From Leptothermofonsia sp049200465 (GTDB lineage Bacteria; Cyanobacteriota; Cyanobacteriia; Leptolyngbyales; Leptolyngbyaceae), in NCBI RefSeq assembly GCF_049200465.1, contig NZ_CP120836.1, forward strand, positions 4,526,001 to 4,590,000: a DNA stretch of 64,000 bases. Direction: 5' to 3'. A program made the translations under genes and the position numbers. This document shows positions 1 to 7,490 of the stretch, piece after piece (positions within the stretch are counted from its first letter, which is position 1; each line of letters starts with the position of its first letter). The notes beneath the pieces are model-generated. The model worked only from the letters and a program-made list of their open reading frames with translations, ran no database searches and was not told where the DNA came from.

Positions 1-1
1 G

Positions 2-778
2 AATGGCAAGCATGGTAAAGCCTCACCCCAGGGGGTCAGCGTTAACCTGGCCAAAAACTCCCCCACTGCCATTATCGAAGGCACCTATCGCCAGCTATTT
101 GGACGGGAAGTATACCCGGAGCAGCGGTTGACTGCAGCAGAACTGAAGCTAAAAAGTGCAGAAATCACGGTACGGGAGTTTGTCCGCCAACTGGCGAAAT
201 CTCGTTCGTTCCGGCATATGTACTGGGAATCGCTTTATATCACAAAGGCGATCGAGTACATCCATCGACGCTTGTTGGGTCGCCCCACCTACGGGCGGCA
301 GGAAATGGGCCGTTACTACGATATCTGCGCCAAAAAAGGCTTTTACGCACTGATTGATGAACTGGTGGATAGCCCTGAGTACATCGCTACTTTTGGAGAA
401 GATACGGTTCCCTATGAGCGGTTTGTGACCCCACGGGGATACGAACTGCGATCGCGCAGTAGTACTGGAACATTACGACTGCAACACGAACGTCTTGGTA
501 GTTCGGTACCAGGACCACGGGTGGCAGAGAACTTTAGTGGTTGGATTAAGGCCGCCTTAGGAGGTGGCGACGCTGCCCATAAACGGGCTCAACTGCAAGC
601 TGCTCTGCTGGAGCAAAAACCGCTCAGCTACGAAGTATTGGATGCCGCGAAGCAACTTCAGCTTGAGTCCGAACCGGCTGAAGCGAACGAAACGCCCAAT
701 TCTCAAAAAGCAGAGACATCCCCAGTTCAACAACCAACCACTCAACCTGCCTTCAGCGAACCGGGTGGGCAAAGTTAA
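2..778 (+). CDS. apcE: Phycobilisome core-membrane linker ApcE, C-terminal part (5' truncated by window)
   Basis: The reading frame is open from base 2 to the TAA at 776-778. It encodes the last linker (REP, PF00427-type) repeat of a core-membrane linker: the segments IIEGTYRQLFGREVYPEQR, VREFVRQLAKSRSFR, IEYIHRRLLGRPTYGRQEMG and FYALIDELVDSPEY are typical of this fold. ApcE organises the allophycocyanin core and, through its N-terminal chromophore domain (outside the window), passes energy to the photosystems. The last 60 residues are a Gln/Pro/Thr/Ser-rich tail without domain character. The gene lies upstream of an apcD-like gene and divergent psbD, psbC, psbB and psbH, which suggests the far-red paralogue (apcE2) rather than the housekeeping copy. 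That assignment is inference; linker identity is clear. Confidence 0.88.
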   Translation, partial: NGKHGKASPQGVSVNLAKNSPTAIIEGTYRQLFGREVYPEQRLTAAELKLKSAEITVREFVRQLAKSRSFRHMYWESLYITKAIEYIHRRLLGRPTYGRQEMGRYYDICAKKGFYALIDELVDSPEYIATFGEDTVPYERFVTPRGYELRSRSSTGTLRLQHERLGSSVPGPRVAENFSGWIKAALGGGDAAHKRAQLQAALLEQKPLSYEVLDAAKQLQLESEPAEANETPNSQKAETSPVQQPTTQPAFSEPGGQS

Positions 779-808
779 TGCGTATTGATTCCAGGAGTGG
801 ACAGCCCT

Positions 809-1021
809 ATGCCAAAACTTGATCGAGCCGATTCCGTTTTTATCAAACACTTTTACCGCAAAACCCTGACAAACCCATTGGAACGTCTCCTTAAGCATGG
901 GTTTGCGGCAATGACCAATACCCGTCTTTGGAAACGATTGATTCACCCAATCACGAATTCCAAGCAGTTACACATTGGTTGGTTTGGAGGCGTTCACATT
1001 GTTTCAGGAGGGAAGCGATGA
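809..1021 (+). CDS. Small basic protein between apcE and apcD, unknown function
   Basis: An ATG at 809 preceded by AGGAG (793-797) opens a 70-residue frame that ends in the ATGA overlap with the next gene's start at 1018. That 4-base overlap is typical of translational coupling and is the best argument that the frame is real. The product is basic (many Lys, Arg and His) with no membrane helix or signal peptide. It does not resemble the small ApcC/CpcD cap linkers that I can recall. If real, it would be made together with the linker and the allophycocyanin subunit, perhaps as a small linker or assembly factor; that is speculation. The frame could also be chance, since only position and the ribosome site support it. 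Confidence 0.42.
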   Translation: MPKLDRADSVFIKHFYRKTLTNPLERLLKHGFAAMTNTRLWKRLIHPITNSKQLHIGWFGGVHIVSGGKR

Positions 1022-1541
1022 GTCTTGTTCAGCAAGTTATTTTGAATGCCGACGAAGAGTTGCGCTATCCCACACCGAGCGAAATCCGAATGATCCAAAA
1101 CTTTTGCAAAACGGGCGATCGCCGCATCCGGATTGCTCAAACCCTGGCAGACCACGAAAAAGAACTGGTGGAAAAGGGGGTGCGTTAAGTTTTGGAAGCG
1201 CTGCCCCGTGACCCCCAGCAATAGCGGTAATCCCCGCAAAACGGCTTCCTGCCAGCGAGATCAGGGCTGGTACATCCGGCTCATTGCTTACTGTGTTTTA
1301 GCTGGGGACGAAAAACCGTTAACCGACATTGGTACCCTCGGCATGAAAGAGATGTACATCTCCCCTGGGAATTCCTCTGGCAAACTGGGTCGAAGCTGTG
1401 CGCTGCCTGAAAGAGGAGGCGATCGCACTCTTAGGCAAAGAGGATGCTGTTGAAGTGATTCCCTATTTCGACCACATTATTCAAACCCTTTCATTGCCCG
1501 GTGCCCCTTATTTCGTTCACAACGGCAACTTGGAATATTAG
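1018..1541 (+). pseudogene. apcD: Allophycocyanin alpha / ApcD-like subunit with two +1 frameshifts
   Basis: The start ATG follows a good GGAGGG site (1008-1013). The first 56 residues (MSLVQQVILNADEELRYP...RIRIAQTLADHEKE) match the N-terminus of allophycocyanin alpha/ApcD. The frame stops at 1186-1188, but removing one G from GGGGG (1176-1180) restores it through the chromophore-site motif ASCQRD, the following GWYIRLIAYCVLAG, and GMKEMYIS. Removing one C from CCCC (1362-1365) restores the end (WVEAVRCLKEEA, IPYFDHIIQ) up to the TAG at 1539-1541. The corrected product is about 173 residues with a C-terminal extension ending NGNLEY, longer than ordinary ApcD. Everything apart from the two indels looks under selection, so sequencing error is as likely as real loss. 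Context suggests a far-red allophycocyanin subunit. Confidence 0.82.
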
Positions 1542-1895
1542 TGGTTGAGTTTTGAGTGATTGAGTTTTGAGTTCAGATGGAGTCAAGAGGGTGAGGGAGT
1601 CGGGGAGTCGGGAGTGGATGGGTAGATGGGTGGATGAGTTTTCACCTCACGCCTCACTTAATTAACAACTAATCCTCACCCCATCACCCATTCACTCCTG
1701 TCACCTCACTCCTCACCCCTCATGCCTCTCTAACAACCAACAACTATAGCTATAGCCACCCGGCTTGGGACGGGTGCAGGGGTGGAACCCCTGGCTGGGA
1801 GCGCAGCCCCCACCCCCTTAAAACCAATGTTCTAAGCAACCTGACGACAGCTATAACAACTAATCGCTAATCGCTGAATCAAGGAGGAAATTTAA
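1542..1895. other. Spacer upstream of psbD: low-complexity DNA, repeat A and a strong ribosome site
   Basis: No gene is seen here. From 1543 to about 1740 the DNA is GAGTTTTGAGT / GGGTGGATGG and CACCTCACTCCTCACC low-complexity sequence. A family A palindromic repeat follows (1745-1857). The 3' end carries AAGGAGG (1881-1887), well placed for the psbD ATG at 1896. Any far-red-responsive promoter for the psb genes would have to lie here or upstream of apcE; no consensus was recognised. Confidence 0.6.
1745..1857. repeat. Palindromic interspersed repeat, family A (copy 1)
   Basis: About 110 bases flanked by AGCTATA-type inverted ends. The core reads CTTGGGACGGGTGCAGGGG, then CCCCTGGCTGGGAGCGCAGC, then CCAATGTTCTAAGCAACCTG. 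The same element recurs at 7264, 15100, 20321, 22836 (partial), 41822, 50487, 51022, 56555 and 63296. It has internal GC-rich hairpins and no coding capacity, so it is a MITE- or REP-like element. Confidence 0.8.
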
Positions 1896-2957
1896 ATGAC
1901 CATTGCCATTCAACGCCCCCCAACCTGGGTGGATTGGTTGAATACGCTGGATGACTGGCTGAAGCGCGATCGCTTTGTCTTTATTGGCTGGTCGGGTTTG
2001 TTACTGTTTCCCTGTGCTTACCTGGCACTGGGCAGCTGGTTCACAGGCACGACCTTCGTTACCTCCTGGTACACCCATGGACTGGCCAGTTCTTACCTGG
2101 AAGGCTGTAACTTTTTAACCGCAGCGGTTTCCACCCCAGCCGATAGCATGGGCCACTCTCTGCTAACCCTGTGGGGACCAGAAGCCCAGGGAGACTTTAC
2201 TCGCTGGTGTCAGATTGGCGGACTGTGGACATTCACCGCGTTTCACGGTGTTCTCGGATTGATGGGGTTTGCTCTACGGCAAATTGAAATCGCTCGCCTA
2301 GTGGGTGTGCGTCCCTATAATGCCCTTGCCTTTTCGGCACCGATCGCCACCTTTGTTGCCACCTTTTTGATCTACCCATTAGGTCAATCGAGCTGGTTTT
2401 TTGGACCCAGTTTTGGAGTGGCTGGCATCTTTCGCTTCATTTTGTTTGTCCAGGGCTTTCACAACTTCACCCTCAATCCATTTCACATGATGGGAGTGGC
2501 CGGGGTCCTGGGAGGCGCATTGTTGTGTGCCATTCATGGAGCCACAGTGCAAAACACCCTCTACGAAGACAGTCGCAGTTACAATACCTTCGGCGGATTT
2601 AGCCCAACTCAGGGAGAAGAAACCTACTCCTTTGTAACGGCCAATCGTTTCTGGTCACAGATTTTTGGGATTGCCTTTTCGAATAAGCGCTGGTTGCACT
2701 TTTTCATGTTGTTTGTCCCGGTGACGGGTCTGTGGATGAGTGCGATCGGGATGATTGGTCTGGCATTCAACCTGCGAGCCTACGATTTTGTCTCACAAGA
2801 AATCCGGGCAGCGGAAGACCCAGAATTCGAAACGTTTTATACCAAAAATATTTTGCTAAACGAAGGGCTGCGTGTCTGGATGGCAGAAGAAGACCAGCCT
2901 CATGAGCATTTCGTCTTCCCCGATGAAGTTCTACCGCGAGGTAATGCTGCGGGATAA
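1896..2957 (+). CDS. psbD: Photosystem II reaction centre protein D2, divergent (FaRLiP-type) copy
   Basis: 353 residues, collinear with cyanobacterial D2 (352). D2 pairs with D1 to carry the PSII primary pigments, QA and TyrD in the thylakoid membrane. Key residues keep standard numbering: His117 (accessory chlorophyll), Tyr160 (TyrD), His189 (its hydrogen-bond partner), His197 (P680-side chlorophyll), His214 and His268 (iron and QA). Trp191, normally next to TyrD in GFHNW, is Phe here (GFHNF). Other changes from the usual D2 are scattered, e.g. NTFGGFSPTQGEE in the stromal loop. A perfect AAGGAGG precedes the ATG. Unlike housekeeping psbD, it does not overlap psbC; a 151-base spacer separates them. 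Divergence plus the apcE/apcD neighbours indicate the far-red psbD paralogue. Confidence 0.95.
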   Translation: MTIAIQRPPTWVDWLNTLDDWLKRDRFVFIGWSGLLLFPCAYLALGSWFTGTTFVTSWYTHGLASSYLEGCNFLTAAVSTPADSMGHSLLTLWGPEAQGDFTRWCQIGGLWTFTAFHGVLGLMGFALRQIEIARLVGVRPYNALAFSAPIATFVATFLIYPLGQSSWFFGPSFGVAGIFRFILFVQGFHNFTLNPFHMMGVAGVLGGALLCAIHGATVQNTLYEDSRSYNTFGGFSPTQGEETYSFVTANRFWSQIFGIAFSNKRWLHFFMLFVPVTGLWMSAIGMIGLAFNLRAYDFVSQEIRAAEDPEFETFYTKNILLNEGLRVWMAEEDQPHEHFVFPDEVLPRGNAAG

Positions 2958-3108
2958 AGGTGCTCTAACAGCGCGATGGGTTATGGGGGTTGAGTTTCCG
3001 ATTGCGATGGAGATTCCACTCACGGCTCAAAACTCATAGCCCATCTTTCCTCAAATTCTAAGCGACACTCTAACCTTCTAGAAATCCTTCTCAATCCCTC
3101 TTAACAAT

Positions 3109-4527
3109 ATGACGACACTTTTTGATCGGGCAGTCGTTAAAACAGAAAAGACTGCCAAGGGTCTGACCATCACTACTGCCAGAGAAGGGCGAGATGAAGC
3201 ATCTACAGGCTACGCCTGGTGGGCAGGCAATGCTCGCTTCATTAATATGTCAGGTCGGTTTTTGGGTGCCCATGTGGCCCATACCGGACTGATTGCCTTC
3301 TGGGCAGGAGCCATGCTGCTCTATGAAGTGGCCCACTACACTCCCAATAAACCCATGTATGAGCAGGGCATGATTTTAATGCCTCATGTGGCCACCCTGG
3401 GTTTTGGAGTCGGGCACGGGGGCGAAGTGGTTGATATCATGCCCTTTTTTGTAATTGCAGTCCTGCATTTAATTGGTTCCGCTGTTTTGGGCTTTGGTGG
3501 TATTTACCACGCCATCCGGGGTCCAGAAAAGCTGTCTGGCTTCTTTGATTTTGACTGGGAAGATAAGGACAAAATCACAACGATTTTAGGCATTAATCTG
3601 ATCTTCCTGGGCATTGGAGCCTGGCTCCTGGTTGCGAAAGCCATGTTTTGGGGTGGGTTGTATGACACCTGGGCACCAGGTGGTGGGGATGTGCGTATCA
3701 TCAGCCATCCAACCTTGAACCCCCTCCGGATCTTTGGTTATCTGTTTCGTTCGCCCTACGGCGAAGCGGGTTGGATTATCGGCGTCAACAACCTGGAAGA
3801 TATCGTCGGCGGACATATCTGGATGGGTGGAATCCTGATTGCAGGAGGTATTTGGCATATTCTGACCAAACCCTGGAAATGGACCCACGGGGTGTTTACC
3901 TGGACAGGCGAAGCCTATCTGGCCCAGAGCCTCGGTAACATTTGTGGTCAGGCATTTATTGCAACCTTCTTTATCTGGTTCAATAACACGGCCTACCCCA
4001 GTGAATTTTACGGACCCACCATTGCAGAAGCTTCCCAGGCTCAGGCACTGGTATTCCTGGTGCGAGATCAGAACCTGGGTGCCAACGTCGCCTCGGCTCA
4101 GGGACCGACTGGCCTGGGGAAATATTTGCAACGGGCCCCGACGGGTGAAATTATCTTCGGTGGTGAAACAATGCGCTTTTGGGATTGTCGCGCTCCCTGG
4201 CTGGAGCCGCTGCGGGGTCCTAACGGTCTTGACCTGGACAAGCTCAGAAACGATGTACAGCCCTGGCAGATTCGTATAGCAGCGGAGTATATGACCCATG
4301 CCCCCATTGGTTCGTTAAACTCCGTTGGCGGATTAGCCACCGAAGTGAACTCTTTCAATTTTATTGGGCCTCGTACTTGGCTGGCGGCATTTCACTTCAT
4401 CATGGCCTTTCTCTTCCTGGTTGGTCATCTCTGGCATGGAGGACGCTCCCGGGCAGCGGCGGCTGGGTTTGTTCGAGGCATTGACCGTAAAAATGAACCA
4501 GTTTTGTCTATGCCTGATTTAGATTAG
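3109..4527 (+). CDS. psbC: Photosystem II CP43 core antenna protein, divergent (FaRLiP-type) copy
   Basis: 472 residues with the CP43 pattern of six membrane helices and a large lumenal loop between helices 5 and 6. The loop keeps GGETMRF, with Glu353 and Arg356 corresponding to the Mn-cluster ligands E354/R357 of ordinary CP43, and ends with LVGHLWHGGR and EPVLSMPDLD. The N-terminus is about 13 residues longer than usual. Differences include WDCRAPW for WDFRGPW and GFGVGHGGE for GWGVGPGGE; the latter gives a new His at residue 103. The ATG lacks a clear Shine-Dalgarno sequence and does not overlap psbD, unlike the canonical psbDC arrangement. CP43 binds antenna chlorophyll and docks on D1. 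The far-red identity is inferred from context and divergence. Confidence 0.95.
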   Translation: MTTLFDRAVVKTEKTAKGLTITTAREGRDEASTGYAWWAGNARFINMSGRFLGAHVAHTGLIAFWAGAMLLYEVAHYTPNKPMYEQGMILMPHVATLGFGVGHGGEVVDIMPFFVIAVLHLIGSAVLGFGGIYHAIRGPEKLSGFFDFDWEDKDKITTILGINLIFLGIGAWLLVAKAMFWGGLYDTWAPGGGDVRIISHPTLNPLRIFGYLFRSPYGEAGWIIGVNNLEDIVGGHIWMGGILIAGGIWHILTKPWKWTHGVFTWTGEAYLAQSLGNICGQAFIATFFIWFNNTAYPSEFYGPTIAEASQAQALVFLVRDQNLGANVASAQGPTGLGKYLQRAPTGEIIFGGETMRFWDCRAPWLEPLRGPNGLDLDKLRNDVQPWQIRIAAEYMTHAPIGSLNSVGGLATEVNSFNFIGPRTWLAAFHFIMAFLFLVGHLWHGGRSRAAAAGFVRGIDRKNEPVLSMPDLD

Positions 4528-4728
4528 CCCCTCGACAGCGGTTTCACGATGAATGATGAATGTGAATCCCTCATTCATCATTCATCTTTCCTAATCATTC
4601 TCACCTGGTAGAGGCAACAGGCAACGGGCGATAGGCCAAGGCAGAAGGCAGGAGCCAGGAGCCAGAAGCCAGAAGCGATAAGGGAGTTGGGCCTTCTACC
4701 CTCGGTCATTGTTATCTGTTATCGGCTT

Positions 4729-5109
4729 ATGTCTTACCTGATGGTTTTGCAAAACTCTTCCAGTCAGCCACTGGTGGTTACCTTTTGTTTCTTCTTTGCC
4801 TGGGTTCTGATTCTGCTGATCTTCTGGAGTACGTGGACAGTGATCAAAGATACGGTGAATCAAGCGGCACAGTTACATCAAATTCCCTGCGCTAAATGCC
4901 AGTTTTTTACTCGCAATTATTACCTCAAATGTACGATTCATCCATCAACTGCACTGTCTGAAGCGGCGATCGGTTGTCCTGATTTTCAAGCAATTACGAA
5001 TCCATACACAGCATCCTCACTGGGTTCTTCTCAAAAACTTAAATGGGGACAAAAGAGTGGCAGAAGCAAAACGATGAGAAGCAACGAAAGGACAATTATG
5101 TATCGCTGA
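4729..5109 (+). CDS. Small membrane-anchored Cys-containing protein between psbC and psbB, unknown function
   Basis: The likely start is the ATG at 4729 (MSYLMVLQ), giving 126 residues; an upstream TTG at 4687 is in frame but less convincing. Residues 15-40 form one strong membrane helix (VVTFCFFFAWVLILLIFW). A soluble domain follows with four cysteines: IPCAKCQFF, YYLKCTIHP and IGCPDFQ. The C-x-x-C plus two further Cys could bind metal or form disulfides. I recall cyanobacterial proteins of this type with the same Cys pattern, but no function. The gene sits on the same strand inside the psb gene run, with 159 bases before it downstream of psbC's end and 76 bases after it, so co-expression with the PSII genes is likely. 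A role in PSII assembly would be conjecture. Confidence 0.7.
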   Translation: MSYLMVLQNSSSQPLVVTFCFFFAWVLILLIFWSTWTVIKDTVNQAAQLHQIPCAKCQFFTRNYYLKCTIHPSTALSEAAIGCPDFQAITNPYTASSLGSSQKLKWGQKSGRSKTMRSNERTIMYR

Positions 5110-5185
5110 CTCAAATTAAATTGCTTTTGAGATTACATCCCATATTGATTACCCATCACTTATTTAGAAAAAGGAGCATTAGTCA

Positions 5186-6850
5186 ATGGGACTCCCTTGG
5201 TACCGAGTTCATACCTCCGTTTTGAATGATCCAGGGCGGCTAATTGCGGTGCATTTGATGCATAACGCCCTTTGTGCTGGCTTTGCTGGTTCCATGCTAT
5301 TGTTTGAACTGGCCTTATTTGATCCAAGCGACCCGGTGTTAAACCCTATGTGGCGGCAGGGTTGTTTTTTGATGCCTTTTGTCGCTCGTTTAGGGGTCAC
5401 GAATTCCTGGCAGGGATGGAGCATTACGGGGGAAACCGTGTCTGATCCGGGATTCTGGACGTTTGAAATGGTTGCGATCGCCCACATCCTGTTTTCCGGT
5501 TTAGAGTTTTTGGCTGCCGTCTGGCACTGGAAATACTGGGATCTGGCAACTTTCTTTGATTCCAAAACTGGCGAACCCGTTTTAGATCTACCCAAAATTT
5601 TTGGGATTCATCTATTCCTGGCAGGTCTGGCCTGTTTTGGTTTTGGTGCTTTTCACCTGACGGGTATTTTTGGTCCGGGGATGTGGGTGTCTGACCCCTA
5701 TGGCTTGACAGGCCACATGCAGCCTGTGGCACCAGAATGGGGGCCAGCCGGATTTAATCCCTACAATCCAGGGGGGGTTGTAGCACACCACATTGCGGCT
5801 GGCATTGTGGGCATTATTGGTGGATTGTTTCACATGAATGTCCGCCCCTCTGAAAACCTGTACCGGGCTTTGCGGATGGGAAATATTGAAACAGTCCTTG
5901 CCAGTGCTCTAGCTACTTTCTTCTTCGCGGGTTTCGTTGCCTGTGGCACGATGTGGTACGGTACGGCAACTACTCCAATTGAGCTGTGGGGACCCACTCG
6001 CTACCAGTGGGATTCAAACTATTTTGGCAAAGAAATTGAACGGCGAGTGCAGGCCAGCCTGGCAGAAGGCAAGAGTTTATCCGAAGCCTGGTCAGCGATT
6101 CCTGAGAAACTTGCTTTTTACGACTACGTGGGTAACAGTCCCGCTAAGGGTGGATTGTTCCGGGTCGGTCGCATGGTGGATGGAGATGGGGTTGCACGGG
6201 CATGGCTGGGACATCCTGTTTTCAAAGATCGGGAAGGACGAGAACTGACGGTGCGTCGGATGCCCAATTTCTTCGAAAACTTCCCGGTGGTTCTAACGGA
6301 CAAAGAAGGTGTCGTCCGTGCTGATATTCCATTTTTCAAATCAGAGGCAAAATATAGCATTGAGCAAACGGGAGTCACGGTTAGTTTCCTGGGTGGCAGG
6401 CTGAATGGTCAAACTTTTAGCGATCCAATGACGGTTAAAAAATATGCTCGTCAGGCTCAATTGGGTGAACCGTTTGAGTTCGATCGCACTGTCCACAATT
6501 CCGATGGGGTCTTCCGCACCAGCAATCGAGGTTGGTTTGCCTTTTTCCACTGTTGCTTTGCTCTGGTCTGGTTTTTTGGGCATCTCTGGCACGGCTCTCG
6601 CACCCTCTTCCGCGATGTCTTTGCTGGCATTGATCCTGAACTGGATATTGAACAGGTTGAATGGGGCATATTCCAGAAGGTGGGAGACCGCAGCACTCGC
6701 TTAAAACCCGCCCTACAAACCGCATCTCAAGCTCCAGAACCAACCACTCCATTGTTACCACCTGCGCCAGGCGGTTTACAACCCTTACCAGAGGTGGTTC
6801 AGGCGATCGCCAGAGAACAGACCACAGCCCAGGAAGGGGCCGAAGCCTGA
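5186..6850 (+). CDS. psbB: Photosystem II CP47 core antenna protein with long C-terminal extension
   Basis: 554 residues against about 510 for ordinary CP47. It begins with the invariant MGLPWYRVHT and follows the family through the lumenal loop (YQWDSNYFGKEIERRVQASL, AWSAIPEKLAFYDY, FRTSNRGWFAFFH) to helix 6 (FFGHLWHGSRTLFRDVFAGI) and the usual end EQVEWGIFQKVGD. Where ordinary CP47 stops a few residues after KVGD, this one continues for about 45 residues rich in Pro, Ala, Gln and Glu (APEPTTPLLPPAPGG... QEGAEA), probably disordered and stromal. The ATG follows AAGGAG (5171-5176). CP47 is the D2-side antenna of PSII. Its place between psbC and psbH again points to the far-red copy. Confidence 0.95.
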   Translation: MGLPWYRVHTSVLNDPGRLIAVHLMHNALCAGFAGSMLLFELALFDPSDPVLNPMWRQGCFLMPFVARLGVTNSWQGWSITGETVSDPGFWTFEMVAIAHILFSGLEFLAAVWHWKYWDLATFFDSKTGEPVLDLPKIFGIHLFLAGLACFGFGAFHLTGIFGPGMWVSDPYGLTGHMQPVAPEWGPAGFNPYNPGGVVAHHIAAGIVGIIGGLFHMNVRPSENLYRALRMGNIETVLASALATFFFAGFVACGTMWYGTATTPIELWGPTRYQWDSNYFGKEIERRVQASLAEGKSLSEAWSAIPEKLAFYDYVGNSPAKGGLFRVGRMVDGDGVARAWLGHPVFKDREGRELTVRRMPNFFENFPVVLTDKEGVVRADIPFFKSEAKYSIEQTGVTVSFLGGRLNGQTFSDPMTVKKYARQAQLGEPFEFDRTVHNSDGVFRTSNRGWFAFFHCCFALVWFFGHLWHGSRTLFRDVFAGIDPELDIEQVEWGIFQKVGDRSTRLKPALQTASQAPEPTTPLLPPAPGGLQPLPEVVQAIAREQTTAQEGAEA

Positions 6851-6888
6851 GTTTCAATGTCTTTACGTTCTAAGATTTGGAGCCGTTT

Positions 6889-7260
6889 ATGCAGATCCAA
6901 CGTTTTCAGCCAAAGAGGATCGCACCGATCCAATACATCCTCAAAAAGTTGAACTCAAATGCAGGGATGGTGGTTCCCGGCTGGGGCACTACCCCGTGGA
7001 TGGCAGTTTTAATGGTGCTGTTTTTCCTCTTCTTACTCATCATTCTGCAACTCTTTAATGCTTCGATTTTGCTGGAAGGGATTGAGATTGATTGGACGGG
7101 ATTAAATAGCGCGATCGCTTCTGCCGATACCCCACCCTCTATCAGCAATGAGTTCACTCCTACTGCCATTGGGGTGTTTTTAGGATTACTCGTGTTTGTA
7201 TCCGGTTGTGTTGCATTCATCGTTTACGGAGCCATTACTTACCCTGCAGACCAACCGTAA
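6889..7260 (+). CDS. psbH: PsbH with an additional C-terminal transmembrane helix
   Basis: The ATG at 6889, preceded by GGAG, gives 123 residues; ordinary cyanobacterial PsbH has about 64-67. Residues 18-66 match PsbH: LKKLNSNAGMVVPGWGTTP, the helix AVLMVLFFLFLLIILQLF (about 38-57) and ASILLEGIEIDW. After residue 69 an unusual segment follows: a Ser/Ala/Pro linker and a second predicted helix (about 92-114, TAIGVFLGLLVFVSGCVAFI) ending YGAITYPADQP. The second helix is reminiscent of single-helix PSII subunits such as PsbJ or PsbN but I cannot assign it. PsbH lies beside CP47 and PsbX in PSII. The gene starts 38 bases after psbB and is probably co-transcribed. No further photosynthesis gene follows. 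Confidence 0.9.
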   Translation: MQIQRFQPKRIAPIQYILKKLNSNAGMVVPGWGTTPWMAVLMVLFFLFLLIILQLFNASILLEGIEIDWTGLNSAIASADTPPSISNEFTPTAIGVFLGLLVFVSGCVAFIVYGAITYPADQP

Positions 7261-7263
7261 TGG

Positions 7264-7373
7264 TATAGCTATCCACCAGGCTTAGGACGGGGTGCAGGGG
7301 TGAAAGCCCCGGCTGGGGGCACTCCCGCCCATCCTTAAAACCAATGTCCTGAGCAACCTGCCGACAGCTATAC
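7264..7373. repeat. Palindromic interspersed repeat, family A (copy 2)
   Basis: It begins four bases after the psbH stop: TAGCTATCCACCAGGCTTAG, then GGGGTGCAGGGG and AACCAATGTCCTGAGCAACC to AGCTATA. It marks the 3' edge of the photosystem II gene run and could act as a 3' stem-loop for that transcript. Confidence 0.78.
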
Positions 7374-7490
7374 TCTTTAATCCTTTGAGACAATCTTGAT
7401 GAGTGCTCCTACCTGCCCTCTTCCAAAATTGGAAGAGGGTTTGCTTTATGCAACTTTCTAACGCCAATTTCAACAATTTTGAAAACAGAT

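Noticed and set aside
785..1021. ORF starting at 785 (ATT) as the apcE-apcD gene
   Set aside because: The start at 785 is not a normal codon; the ATG at 809 with a ribosome site is preferred, and only that shorter form is listed at low confidence.
3586..4299. 237-codon minus-strand ORF inside psbC
   Set aside because: Shadow of the strongly conserved psbC frame on the other strand.
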